Shown piece by piece: positions 50,440 through 63,900 of a stretch of 64,000 nucleotides of DNA. The number at the start of each line of letters is the position of its first letter. The first letter of the stretch is position 1. Under the pieces are notes generated by a model. The model did not search any database. It saw only the letters and a program-made list of their open reading frames with translations, and was not told the origin of the DNA. This DNA comes from Ptychodera flava (taxonomy: Eukaryota; Hemichordata; Enteropneusta; Ptychoderidae). The stretch is from assembly GCF_041260155.1 (NCBI RefSeq), contig NC_091944.1, positions 19,001,272 to 19,065,271 on the forward strand. Reading direction: 5' to 3'. A program made the position numbers and the translations under genes.

Positions 50440-51020
50440 TGAGCTGATCCAATAATCGTTTCTAAACATTATACATTACATCAAAATTACCTGGGCGTTC
50501 CTGAAGAAAAACTTGTATAGATATATCAGAAAGCTGGACTTTCTTCATAAACAAAATATTATGGAATAGATATACCTGATATTTAGCTGCTCTAATTATC
50601 GTTTCCAAACTTCATAAATTAGCACAAGTGTCTAAAGATATGTCATATAGCTTGGCTTTCTTCAATAACAAAAATAGGGATATGTCCAATATTTAGCTGC
50701 TCTAATGATAATTTCTAAACTTCATAAATAAGCAGAAATTTAGCTAGCCATTCTTAGGTACTTTATTCCTGGATATATCCGATATTTGGTCGATTTCATT
50801 ATCGTTTCTAAACTTTATAAATTGGCTCAAGTTTAGCTGGCATTCTTCAGTAAAATATTTCAGGATATATCCCATATTGAACCGATCTAATTATCGTTTC
50901 TAATCTTTACGAATTAAATCAAATGATGTTCAATAGTTTAAAAGCATGTATCTGATACTTGATCGATCTCATTATTGCTTCTACACTCAGTATACTTTAT
51001 AAAGTAGTTCAGATTTAGCT
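50440..51020 (+). repeat. Diverged tandem array, unit about 110-130 bp
   Basis: The block ATTATCGTTTCTAAACTT (with variants), followed by a TTAGCTGG-type block and GGATATATCC, recurs about five or six times. Confidence 0.6.
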
Positions 51021-52485
51021 GGGCTGACATGTTCAAAACGTTCAAAATTTGGTAATAGCTTTTCTGTAATTGTATGTCACTGAATGTGCAAATGATTTAT
51101 TGTGAATACAAAACTGCGTAAATTCTCTGAGATTTATGTTTCAATCTGGACTACAGTGTCACTGTTTGTATAGGAAGGTTCCCATTTGATCAGATAATTG
51201 GCCAGCCAACACTACCTTGCTTAGGTCTTGGGTGCATGTGTCAAGTGGATAACAAGAAAATGATTGGCAAATATTTAGGGTTGTCGTTTAAACTTCTTGT
51301 CTTAGCCTATGTAAACACCATGGAAAGGAATAAAATACCGCAAGCTGACTAGCTATGCAAAAGCAAGCAGAGATCCGGGGAGTGCCAAGCCCGGACGTGA
51401 CGGACAAAAGTGCAGGATTGTGTTTTAGCTTTACTTTCCCTACCTTCCATGTTTGTTAAAACAAAGAAAGTGGAGTAATACAATCTAATTTATGGTACCA
51501 TGTTTTTGCATTTCAACAACAAGTTATGTACGACCAAGAAATTAGTACCAAAATATACGATGTTCAAAATATTATAGGCATGAATCCATATATATTTATT
51601 ATGAAATAGACCATCGACATTGAAATAACTCTAAAACCAATATCTAAATCATGAAATAGATATCAAATTACAGAAGATAAGTTTCATGTGAAATGAATTA
51701 GGAAAAGTTATGTATAAAATATAGTACATATAGCCGAAAAATAATATAAAAATAGATCGTGTTCTCCACGTGGTCAAATTTTAAACGGCTGCACTTATGT
51801 ACTAATTGTAGTTACATGATAAATCTCTAACATTGACAATTATGGGATTATATAAGAGATTTCCCCCAAAATGTTATTGTTTTTAACGTTAAAACTAGAA
51901 GGGTTGTTATACAGTAAATATTATTGTACTTTTTTGTATGTAGGCCTACGCGTGAATGTAGATGAACAAGAGTGAGAGATAGGGTTAAATTCCCCGCACA
52001 ATTTTCCATGTCAGGCCTTGTGATTTAACACCCTGCAAAACTTGTCAATGGCTGACTTATAACAATTAGAAAAGATAATTAGTCTATGTCAAAATATTGC
52101 ACATATTCAACATTTCTACTCAAGAACACTCAATCCATTGGAAGAACATGGAACTGGCTGTTTTTACACTCGGACGCATCATACCCTCCCCACCACAGCC
52201 ATGGGCCAATCTAGGCCTATTTGCAAAACCTGGTGAGTGTCGCACGCACCAGCTACAACTCTAAAAATGCTTAAAACTGGTGCACCAACGATTAAAAATA
52301 AGAATAAAATAAATAAACTCTTAACAATACCTTCTGATAGTCTAACTACACAGAACAGCTGACAGCTGATCATCGTATAAAACATTCAATTTGACAATTT
52401 TGAATCTTCCACTTTTGCCTTGTTTCAACCATATTGTCAATAATTTTATTAAGAGAACCCGTTTTTCTAGTAAAATGAAATTATA

Positions 52486-52850
52486 AAACAATAAAAATGC
52501 AAATAGTAATCTTAATATGCATTTATGATGGTAATACATCCACTATTCACCACAGAATCATCTGTAGAGCAGCAACTATGGGATTGATTGTCATCATATT
52601 TGAAAATGGCCGCCACACCAGAACGAGGCTCTACCTGTAAGGGATCGGTATTCAAATTGATTTTTAAACAATAAATATGCAAATGGTAATCTTAAAAGGC
52701 ATTTATGATGGAAATACGTCCTCTATTCACCACAGAATCATCTGTAGAGCAGCAACTATGGGATTTTATAGTGACTGATGGTCGCCATATTTAAAAATGG
52801 CCGCCACACCAGAACGAGGCTCAACCTGTGGTGGCTCGGTATCCAATTGA
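52486..52850 (+). repeat. Direct duplication, period 180 bp
   Basis: Two copies (52486-52665 and 52666-52850) share CACCACAGAATCATCTGTAG and GCCGCCACACCAGAACGAGG. The second copy runs into the inverted dispersed repeat. Confidence 0.8.
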
Positions 52851-52960
52851 TTATTTATATTATGATAATCTACATTCGTACCAAATTTCATGCTTTTATC
52901 ACAAAATGCACAATTGTTATGAAAATTTTGGTTATGCCGCACCACTGGCAATAGTACCGT
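52790..52960 (-). repeat. Dispersed repeat, minus orientation, right partner
   Basis: The reverse complement carries GTGGTGCGGCAT, TTGTGCATTTTGTGATAAAA and GATACCGAGCCAC in the same order as 48315-48510. Confidence 0.65.
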
Positions 52961-53481
52961 CTAGCCAGATTAACAGTTTGACAGACGACTGAGGTCAAAA
53001 GAGCCTGTAAATCAACATGTCTGAATTCATCATGCTGGATCAGTACTTCGACAGATAGCCGGAATTCGCAAAGTGACAACATGTCCATCAGAAGATCATA
53101 TTGCACAATATATCAATAGATGCAACAGCTGTTCCTAAGTTCATATCACTAAATCTAATATCATCCATTTAATGATTAATGAGTACATTATCAGTGGATT
53201 GTTATACATCGTAGAATGTGACAGTTTTTATGTTGCTGACAATATTTTCCCCTTGTTATATGGGAATAAGAAATTATCAATAGTTATGTCAATTATTTAT
53301 TTATTATTTATTATTTATTTCTTTATTCGTATGTTTGTTTGTTATTCATTTATTGATATAAAGTGGGCAATTCAAAGGAAATGTAGACAAAGCAGCGAGA
53401 CTGAAGAGTACTAGGTGCTTGTCAAGCCGTAGTGCAATTTTACATTATTCCAGGGAGTTCATTGCTATTCACCTACTATGT

Positions 53482-54366
53482 ACAGTCCGGGTTATGTCCA
53501 TAGAGAGGATATTACGATTGACCAATCAGCGAACCTGCCGCCGCCAACGTCATGAATAATTAACCATGCAATCCTTGGCTCGCAGATTGTAATGAGTTCA
53601 GAACTTTCGGCCAGATTTCACCCTTTATTTTTAGCACTAGGTAGTTTTTAGATGTAGATGTTATGCACAATGTTCAGTACAGTCGAGATGGTGACTGACA
53701 CTGGTGGTTATTACATCGAATATTACTTCTTTGGATGATTTTCCTGGCCAGGTACCGCTCCTGAAAATCAGGATTTGACCCTTGTAAATTTACAGCAAGT
53801 TATTTTTTGCCAAATATCGCCTATTTTTGGTCAAATTTAATTTAACCTTTCCATCTGTAGCATGGAGAATGTTTCAAGCTTTGCAACGATGGGTCGATTG
53901 CTTGTCAATGATCGGAGCACGATGGAGCACGATTTTTTCGATCACCATGCATTTCCCGGTACGATTGACCCTTCGCTCAGAAAAACGTGCGCAGAATCAA
54001 TCGCCGAGAAGTTAACCAGAAGCTGGTAAAGAGTACGAAAAACGTCCAATAACTCTTTGTCGAACATGGTCTAGAGTAAAGAAACTCAGAAAACTATTCC
54101 TGAAGAAATCCTTACAATTTTTAACACGGTAGAACGTCGCAAATTGACTCGAGACCTCCGGGTAGCCAACATTCTCACTCGATCGGTCACGGTGGATCTG
54201 TCAGGTCAGATCGCGATCTCAGCATAACATTTCAAAGTGAACCCATTTAACCTTTAACCGTCATTACATATACAGTATGTGATTGGTTCTTGCCTTAACC
54301 TCATTACATATACGGTACGCCATTGGCTTTTCCCAACTATTCTCTATATGGACATAACCCGGACTG
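53482..54366. mobile_element. 885-bp TIR transposon with 5-bp target duplication
   Basis: Left terminus CAGTCCGGGTTATGTCCATA, right terminus TATGGACATAACCCGGACTG. Both are flanked by ATGTA, a clean 5-bp target-site duplication. The superfamily is not identified; there is no transposase, so it is non-autonomous. The interior is richer in GC than the flanks and includes a small ORF. Confidence 0.8.
53862..54029 (+). CDS. 55-codon ORF within the 885-bp transposon
   Basis: ATG to TAA gives 55 aa, starting MENVSSFATMGRLL and ending AEKLTRSW. A GTAAAG at the last codon could be a splice donor, making this a first exon. I do not recognise it. It may be a relic of the autonomous parent's N-terminus or captured host sequence. 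Confidence 0.3.
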   Translation: MENVSSFATMGRLLVNDRSTMEHDFFDHHAFPGTIDPSLRKTCAESIAEKLTRSW

Positions 54367-56350
54367 ATGTATGGCATCCTAAAACATGAAATATTACCAT
54401 TAACAAACAATAAATAGATAAATAAATAAATAATGACTTTTGATAATTTCATTTTTCATAATTTCATATTGATAATTTCACCTCACCCAGTGCCCATCCT
54501 GAAAATACATGCAGGTGAAAAATTGGGGAAAATCAAAAGTGGGAAAAATTTTTAAAGTTGAATAGAATAAGAACAATGTTGAAATGACATGTTTATCTTT
54601 GTCAACCATTTCCTAACCGAGCTATCTCTGTGGATGTATAGATAAAGATGGTCAAGTCTTTCACAATTGTATTTAGAATCAAAAGTAGCTTCTAACAATC
54701 GAAACGTTATTATGCACTTGATAAAATTGATTTTTCTTACATTTTGTAAATTCCACATGATGTTAAAAAGCAGTGATGAGGATTCACTTGTTTGGTATCC
54801 TTTTTTTTAGATTCACAAAGTTTGCCTATTTGACATTTTTCTTTTTTTCACAAATTTTCATGTTCAATTTAGGTTTGGTTTTTTTTCCTGCTTTTTGCAC
54901 ATTGTCACGTTTTTTGACAGTTGACAAAAACACATCGATCAAGTCTATCCATCATTGGAAAAATACCCATTAAAATCATCACAGCTACTTGTGATAAACA
55001 CAATTTTCAACACCTTTGACTTTGTCATCAATACATTTTTAGCTGCCGAAATCTCATTCATACGTAGACTGCGCCTTTTTTAACACTGGATATAAATGTT
55101 ATTCCTGTCTGTTTGAATGCAGCACTGTCATTAATGTGTGAACTGAAGTTAAATGCGTCATCCCTTACACCATAAATTTGCCCCTGGAGGCACACCACAC
55201 ACTCTTTCCATGAAATTATTTTCAAATTTATCAGCCAAAGTACATACTTAGGTTGCTATTTTTGGCAATAGACACATGATATTAAATGTCAGGCTGAAAT
55301 TGCAGAAACAACAATTTAGTTGATGCGTTGACTCCAAAAATATAATGAGACGGCCTTGGTTTAAATTGCAGATTGGACATTTGACAAACTGACGATCAAT
55401 AGATTTGAACAAAAAATGTTATTTTTTTCTCTGCTATTTCAAGTCAAGAATTAACTTGATGAATAACATCATGGTAAAAAAATTATGTAAAGTAAAATTG
55501 CCCAGATTACATAGGTAGAGTTCTTAAATCTAGTACCTAAAACCATGTTGAGCTTTTTAAGGAAAAATTTCACCTTTTTGTGATCGAAAATTAGTGGAGT
55601 TCAGAAAAAAGTTTGAAAATATGTTGCAGTAGTGTATTTTCCAAGACAAATATTTCATCCTGTGTGTGGTAATCAACTAACAGGATATTATATTAGTGTG
55701 CCAAGTACACGTACGGGTCATTCTGATTGGATAAGAGCTTACGTCAGCTTTGATTAAAACGTAATGCACCAGTACTAAAATAGGTTCCTTAGTTAACAAG
55801 AAGGTTACTGCTGAAACAAAGGGCATTTAGGTAAAAGGGAAAGTTCAGCATTGTCAAAAAATAAGTGGTTGAAAACATGGAGAGTATTAAAAAAGCAAAG
55901 TTTCGACATTGTGTTTTGGAGCTGCCCTATTGGAATATTTCAAATGCACTTTGCCATGCAAGAGAAGCCAACTTCTGTCATCTGTGTCACTTTCACTTTC
56001 ATGGCAGAGTACGCATGCCACATATCGTCTTTTTTTACAGATCTTCAGTCCCAGGTCCCAGCTTTTGGTTCAATGAAGACAACCCAATTTTTGAAATCTG
56101 CTTTATTCTCTTCAAGTGCCCAAACTGAAACGGTAAACAATTTAGAACACCATAATGATGCAACTCCATTCAGGCACAGTTTGATCAATAAAGCACAAGC
56201 CACTAGACAATTGCTATATGTCATTCATTATATCTCGTGTATACCTGGCTGTGAGAAGGATTATTGCTAAAATTTAATTCTAAGGGAAAAAAATGTGCCA
56301 TCTTCTGGTGTTATATTTTATTTATTAATATGGGAAGTTGTGAAATACGC
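54367..56350. other. Gene-free stretch
   Basis: AT-rich unique-looking sequence. A 139-codon frame at 55851-56270 has no recognisable domain and is not called. Confidence 0.45.
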
Positions 56351-56570
56351 TTAACCCTTTGAGTGCCAAAGTCAATTTTTTCCACCTTCATAAAATATAT
56401 ACCATTCAATTTTAGATTTTTGCCAAAATTTTGATAAAACACTATAGTCAATAGAATGTGATGTCCATTTGGTCCAAAATTGTCAAAAAATTACAGAAAT
56501 TTTCATAAAAATTGGTAAAATATTCCACCAAAATTTTGGTGGGAAAAAATTACAGCTCTCAAAGGGTTAA
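56351..56570. mobile_element. Family A MITE, piggyBac-like (copy 7)
   Basis: Both ends are intact (TTAACCCTTTGAGTGCC and CTCAAAGGGTTAA). It is followed at once by the 3' part of a family-E element. Confidence 0.8.
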
Positions 56571-56800
56571 TATGATAATCAGTATTCAAGCCTGTACATG
56601 TGTAGTCTGCATTGATATTGTTTAAAAGTGAATTCTGGTCTGGACTAGAATTCATGTGTAAACAATAACTGCACTGTATTGATGAGCTAAATAAACAGTA
56701 GGTACTTTGACATAATTTTGAGGAGTAGAACAAGAATATGCAATTGACATAAAAACAAACGTAGTGGAAAAATCATCAAAAGATAGCTACTGGCCTTTCT
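56571..56800. mobile_element. Family E MITE, right part only
   Basis: Starts within the family (AGTATTCAAGCCTGTAC) directly after a family-A copy and runs to GATAGCTACTGGCCTTTC. Confidence 0.6.
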
Positions 56801-57859
56801 AAAGAAGTTTTAATGATATAGATAGTGTCTATCAAAAAGAAAAATCACTGAAATAATGTCAGAGATTTTAAACTAGACATAATTATCAGGTTATTAAATT
56901 AAAAAAAAATTACTGTATCAAATTTTGTTATGAAGTTTTCATATCAAAAAGTATCACATATATATGGCATGCCCTACAAATCACAACTGGTATTTTATTT
57001 TGCTGGAGGGTAGGTCAAAAATGTAAGCAAAATATCTGCACAGCAAAATCTTTTAAAAACATTTTCCTGTCATTATACTCTCATGAGAAATGTTCATGCA
57101 AACAGAAAAAATTTTGGAATTTCAGAAAAATATTTGCTTGCGCTGCTAAACAGAAAGGAGAAATCAGTAAACTTTTTGAATGCTCAACAAAAAATTATGT
57201 CCTCATACCGACCACCCCCTCCCAAGATTGGGCCATCTCAATATTGAAAACGTCAAATATTTATTTTTTGACATCTGTCACCCTGGCTTTGCCTACAACA
57301 TTGATACCCTGTATGTCAACAGCAGTTGATGCTATTAGTCACATATGCTTTGGAAATAGTCAACGTCGCTGTCATTTTAGAATCCACAGAATGCAGTGTA
57401 GTAGGCAGTATTTAATTGGCTTAAACCCTGTCAAAAGAAAACTTTTGATTATGCCCACAAATCACTCACATCAATTCACAATTGATTGATCCAGAGTTGA
57501 ATGTGAATAATCAGTCTCTCCATGAAAACTATGAAATAATTTACTCTGAAATCTCATATTCAGTGTGTTTTGTCCTTTTTTAATAATTTCCTTATTTTCT
57601 CTCATGGTGATACCTGCTTCGTTTTCACAGCTTTATTCAGGGCGATATTTGATCAAACTCGTAACGATTACTAATTCATGCAGATATTGATGAAAAAGTT
57701 GCAGTGAGATGCAAGACGTATTGTTGGTATAGTTTTTGAATCTTTTTGAATGTTGTAATTGCTGTACGTATTGATCTGTAGTTGAATAGTTGATTACGTA
57801 TGAATTCACATGAATGTCGTTACCCGTGTGCTAAGAATCAGGCATCACACATTCGTACT

Positions 57860-57937
57860 GCAGTTCCCTGTGTACAGGTCCAACTTTACCATAGAAAACA
57901 ATGGATTTGGGACAAACCATGGTGGTGAAAGGGTTAA
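57860..57937 (-). mobile_element. Family B short MITE fragment (copy 5)
   Basis: Retains the TTCCCTGTGTACAGGTCC block and the end GTGGTGAAAGGGTTAA. The other terminus is lost. Confidence 0.6.
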
Positions 57938-60900
57938 AACAAGAATGAAAATCACCTTTCAGTCTTTGGGACTACAATGCAAATGTCATCTCGATTCAGT
58001 GACAATTGAAATTTCGGAGATTCCCTGTGTTAAGTCTATGGGAAAAATTAAAAGCTGTGATTTGTTTTCAATGACATTTGAAATTCAACGATTCCCTATG
58101 GGAAAAATTAAAAGCTGTGATTTTCATAAATACAAGATGATGAAGATATGAGAGTCGGTAAACGTTTCAGAATGATATGCCACACAAACTGTAGAGAACG
58201 TCGTAAAATGTGGAGATGCCAAACAACAGTTCATTATTCTCACCCTCCCCTTCCCCCTCCCCCCCATGCATTTTGTTTGCATAGCCTTGTCATGTACTTC
58301 CATTGTGTTAATGACAAGTGGCAGAAGAGGGTAACTGAAAGAGAAATGACAAACACTGGTGTGTGAGGGTGGAGAACGAGCCATGTGTATAGGCTCCAGG
58401 GAAGGACGTTTGGATACGGCAAAGACAGTCCACTTTACGTAATGCTCTTTTTTTTTTCTTTTTCATACCATGAAACATCCCTTTTAGTCTAATGAAATCA
58501 GATGGTAATGATTTGTGTTCCGATTCCGTTTCATATCTGTGTCTGACTACTTTCATTGTTATGGTTGGATGATTCATTGCAGACGCTCCAGAAATATCCC
58601 AGTCTAACCTCATCTCCTTGTTGAAATTAAAAATGACGTGGTCATATTTTTCAATTGCTGAAATCAAATGATTATTTTGAATGAAAAAGGATGTTTGTTC
58701 ATGAATAATGTATGAAAATAATATTTAATCGCTGCTGGAATAGTCACCTGTGAGTGTCAGGGGAAGAAATATTCAGTCGACGTCTTCCTATTAAAATTTT
58801 CTTCATGGAAATCACTGATTCAGTACAATAGAGTATTCTCTGAATGAGCTGTGAAAAGGTTTTCATATTTTTTCTTCTTCAAATCCACGTTTTCAATACT
58901 GATGCAGTCCTATACGTCGCCTGAGTTTGGACCGTTCCATTTTGCCAAACGCCTAACTCAGGAGGGGTGCAATTATTCAGTTGGAGAGAACAATTGACTG
59001 GTGCGCTATTATAGCCAGTCTTGGTTATGTCATCATACAGGATTAGATTTATATCAAGCGCCTTTATTCCAAAGTGATATATTCCTGGGATCTGATGACA
59101 GCTAAACACTGACTTAGGCAGGCATTGCCAGTGGACAACTCAGTGCTGGCTAATTTTCTTCACACGGTGCAGGCTTTAACAGCATTTGCGTAAGGAGCTC
59201 CTAGCACTGCTGAAGCCCCGGATATCGCTCTCTTCTGAGGATATTGTCTCTGCCTATACTTAATTCCCTTTACCTGTTAGTGGATGTTCAGGATTCTGAG
59301 GTACGGTAAAAAATCGTGTATAAAACATTTCTCTATTGTGTGTGATTCCGCCCTGTGGAAAATTGTACAAAAGAAGTGTGTGTGTGTACTGTGCTTTCAT
59401 TCATTTGTAGTATGTGTGTATTTGCTGTCATATTCAGATCTCCAAAAATCGAAATCAGTACAAGTACGGAGCGTGCAGACCGTAACTCTGAGTGTACCAT
59501 AAACTGTCTCCCATCTGTTCAGTTTTGAAAATATCTTTGTTTTGTTGAGTTTCAAGAGTTACTGGGTACGGTGACTGTAAGTGAAGAAGGCAAGTATACA
59601 CACAGTCAAATCCAGTATGATAAACATTTTTCAAAAGTACTGGTACCTTCTATCAGAACTGCAAAACCTGAAAGTCATACAGGTTGTTTTGTTCTTTCAG
59701 TTGTTTAAAAATAACTAGATCAGCAATCAGAGAAATTGCCTGTCTTACTGATAAATTTCTTGAGAGTATCAACCCACCACGTACTGTTGCATGTACGAAT
59801 AATGTTTTCTTAATTAACAAGACTTTGATATGAATTCCATTCTTGGATATAAACCTGACAGGAAAGCGGAAGTTTCTGCAATCTTTAGACAAAGTGCATC
59901 TGTTGATGTGTTTGTTGTGGTTTTGAAATTAATTCACCAAGGGCAAATTTTGTATCTTCCTCAGCTGTCATTTTTATGTCTGCACAATGCATCAGCGTGC
60001 ATCATTCCACATTACCTTTTCATATTTTGATAGTCTAAGGATGGAAACACAATTTCAATGTGCATCATCCATATATTACCCTAAGATTACTTTCATGTTC
60101 ATTTCATTTAAGTTGTATTTGAACCTGCGTGGTTGATCAGCTTTTCCATCTGTGAATTCAACAAAAATATGTCAAATTTTTAAAATTTTGTGAGTAAAAA
60201 ACACCAACAAATGTCACTAAGGTAGCAAACCATTTTAGAATAAAAGCTTCTCTTTATGTGTATGGGCAGTTCTGTCACATTTGCTAACTTGTTGTTTAAT
60301 CCTACACGAGTTTGGTGCTTGTAGTTTTTTACCATCATAACCCAGGTTCAAACTTTTCTTTATTTTCAAAGCTGAAATAAACTATTAGTAGGGCAGTGAC
60401 ACAAGAATTCTTGGCAATTTCTTTTGGTCGAAATTGGAATCAGTGAAGGCAAAAAAATGTCATTGCCCCGTTTGTTTACAAAGCTTTGTTCCTTTGCCGT
60501 AATATCGGGGATTAAGTGCCAGCAAGGGGAAATGGGAATGGATCTGCTCTGGGAATACTTTAAATGGCAAAACAAAAGCCAGGCGACGGAATTATATAAG
60601 CCATTACCAGAAATTTTGCGCTAGAGTGATGATAATGAAACATCATTAATAATGCACATTGAAGCCACTGATGTGGAAAGTTGGTCGTATTAAATGTGTA
60701 ATGCTAAGTGTTTTCAATCAAACATTGTGATCTAAAATGAGTACAATAGGTACTGCAGCCTTTTACAGAAATGGTTGAAGAATTTGTCACCTCCAGACAT
60801 ACCCGTACTTCAATATCTTAAATACCGTCATTGTTGAACTACACCCTGCCGATGTACTTGTTGTTGGTGAAAGCTATCGTTCATGAAACATCCCTTCATA

Positions 60901-63900
60901 TTTGACTGTAATTAACTGTAGTAGTAACTTTAATGCCTGTACAATGCAAAATGCAAATAATTGAAATCTGGTGTTTTGGAAGCCAGTGGTACATGTAGGT
61001 TATTGTGTTTCAGTGAAAAAAATCAGCAAGACTTCACCAGAAAAATTTATGAATCAACATAATCATAAGGGGTCCCATTCTCAGTAACTACAGCAGAACC
61101 CCCTAGGAAAACCTGATGTGGAAGATTAGGTACAGTGTTTTTCGGACCTACTAAAATTACAAATTAAACCAAAAATAATAAGTACTTTTTTAGCTCTACA
61201 ACCCCTTTTCAAAATGGCCAAAGATGAAAAAATACATGACTATAGCACAAATAGCTATAACTTCTGAAAATATTTTAATTACTTTTGTTTTAGAAATACA
61301 TTTTCTTCATCTTGTCATGTAAGTTTGTGAATGTATGAAGTTGAATCCTTACCAATACAATGTTGTGAGCAAAACTGTTTCAAAGATGTTATTATTACAC
61401 AAATGAACAATCAGTGGATAAACAATAACATTTGATATTATGTAAATATACAGGCTGAGTTTACAAGTTGAATGCTAGGTATTTTGACATGGTTTAAAAA
61501 ATAGAAAAAGAAATTGCATTCGACAAGCAGAACAGAGGAAAACATAAAAAAGACAGCCAATGGCGCTGTAACTTGATTGCTTTCACGTACACCTGCATCA
61601 GTAACAAAATAACTCTTTGTGGCATCCTTTAGAAATCAAAATATATAGTCTTGTTGAACTAAGATAAAATTGTAGACAGAATACAATTAGAAATGGTAAG
61701 GTCACCTTACCTTTTCAACATCAAAGAAATACATATTTGCATATTAAGTGTATTAGCACCTGCTTTAAGGTAAATTGCTGACAGGTGTAACAACTGCAGC
61801 TATATGTGTCCTAACATTTAGTTCTGAAAATGTTTTTATTCTTAAGTCTTCAAAAGCCTTTTCGGTTACTTCTCACCTTGAGTTAAACTGTTACAAAGAC
61901 ACTGAAAGTGTAACTGTAATGACCTTTGACCCTGTCCCAGAAGAAAAGTCATAAAAAGTAGATTAGACACCTTTTCACAGTCTTTTCCATGCCTTGAAAG
62001 ACAGTGAATTGTTTATATAACCTGATGAATGGCGTTCTCCTGGCATCATTGTAAATTGACGGTAAATAGGCTTCAAGACAATTTACAGTAGTCATTATGT
62101 TTGAAGATTTAAGGATGTTTATTTCAATGGGTCAAAACCAGAATTCGAATGGACCATGGTACAAACAAAACCATGTGCACAAACACACATACATGTACAT
62201 GTATTTCTATACAGGTTTGTTTGTACTGCCATCATGTGATCTCTTGGGCATACTGGGTCTGTGGAATAAAGCGCATCCTTTTTATTCCTGAATAGAATTA
62301 TTAGCTTTTGTTTTAAGGCAGGGCATACATGTACAGTATGTCAGTTTGCTATCTGTGTCTGTTTTCTCATCACCATGGTGATCAGTGTTCACCGTGTATT
62401 CTCATACTTCATTAAATCACTTAACTATATACCGTTGTCATTGTTATCACATTTACCAAAGATGAATGTATAACACACGGGAACCTTGCCAGAATTTTCC
62501 AACACACGAGATTTACAGTAGTTCAATATTGTGCCTGTTGAAATTTTCCAGCATTTAATGTTGTCATGGGGTTAATACAAAGTCCAAACAAGTATTTGCA
62601 AATCAACTCATAAAATAGAGAGTCATAAAACATGTTATCCAACGCAAGCTACGATGGTTATGAAGAAATAAAAATTTGATTATTCCATGCTTATAGGAAC
62701 ACGACAAGAAACTCAGTATTAAAATCAGATAGTAAATATTTAGAAATATTTGTTAAGAGCTGCAGTCACATTTTTTAATGTGCATATATTATTAATATTA
62801 TTGTCATTATTATTGAAAATTATTCATGTACCACATATACATCACAGTGCCCTTTTCATAATGCATAAAAGAAGGCTAGAAACAAAAAATTTACAACAGC
62901 AGACCGGGAAAATAAACCACAAATACAGCCCAGGAACCATGAATCGCAACAATAAAAATTAACAATAACCTAATATGTATTATTACACTGAAAAAACAGG
63001 TTCATAACTTGTGTATGGAAAAGTGACCTACCTTTATTTGTTTGTTTGTTGTTTTTGTTTGTAAATACATTTATTTTGTTTGATAGCAACTATTTTGTAG
63101 GTTGTTTGGGCAAACGACAAAAATACAAACAACCTTGGTATCACTATTTTCTACGTATGTAGTAACCATAACAACATGATCTGCTGGCTGCCACGCGTTC
63201 TTTATCTGAGAGGGCTAAGCAAACAAGGGAATTGAAATCTATTGAACTGTTTTGATTGCTGCTTCACAGCTTGGCAGATATCAATTTCCATACGCATGGT
63301 GTCTCATGTTGCCCGGTGTCCAGTGAATTTCATGGAATCGACACAATGGAGTTTTGCTCGGGCTTTTACACGTATAGATGAAACAACCAGACTGATGATT
63401 TTCATAATGGTAGAGAGCGTTTATATTTTTGTCGCATATAGAACCCGTAGTGTGACAAGACTTTCCGTTTCATGAGTTCCTGATCTTTGTATGTGACTCT
63501 ATGTATGGCACACTCACATTATCACCTCTTTTGTTGTAAGGTGTTTCCAGTCAGTATACAAGTCTGGTTGAAGGATATTTGAAATAATCATTGAAATTCT
63601 TAACCCAAATCAGATTCAGATATTCATTAACTTATCTGTTAAGTACATATACGGAAATGTAAAAAAATGTGTGACAGCTATGAAAACAAAAAATACCACT
63701 TGTTTGCTTTGTAATTGTCAGCTGAAGTAACAATGAAGATGTCATCATGTACAGAGAAAGTTTGGTTGTATTTACTGAAGGGGATGCGCTATCGTACGAG
63801 TATCGTTGGGAGGTGCATGACTAAAAATGGTCACTACAACATTCTGAAAAGTCAAATATTGAGTAATCCAAAAACCAGTCACTTGTTTTAGTGTACTGTA

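Noticed and set aside
55851-56270. 139-codon plus-strand open frame
   Set aside because: No recognisable domain and an ordinary AT-rich composition. A second overlapping frame (55865-56128) is equally open. A possible internal AG...GT segment (56041-56130) gave no convincing peptide.
63242-63475. 77-codon frame with a CACAG acceptor and a GTAGAG donor nearby
   Set aside because: The peptide is not recognisable and no partner exon was found. Kept only as part of a less AT-rich block.
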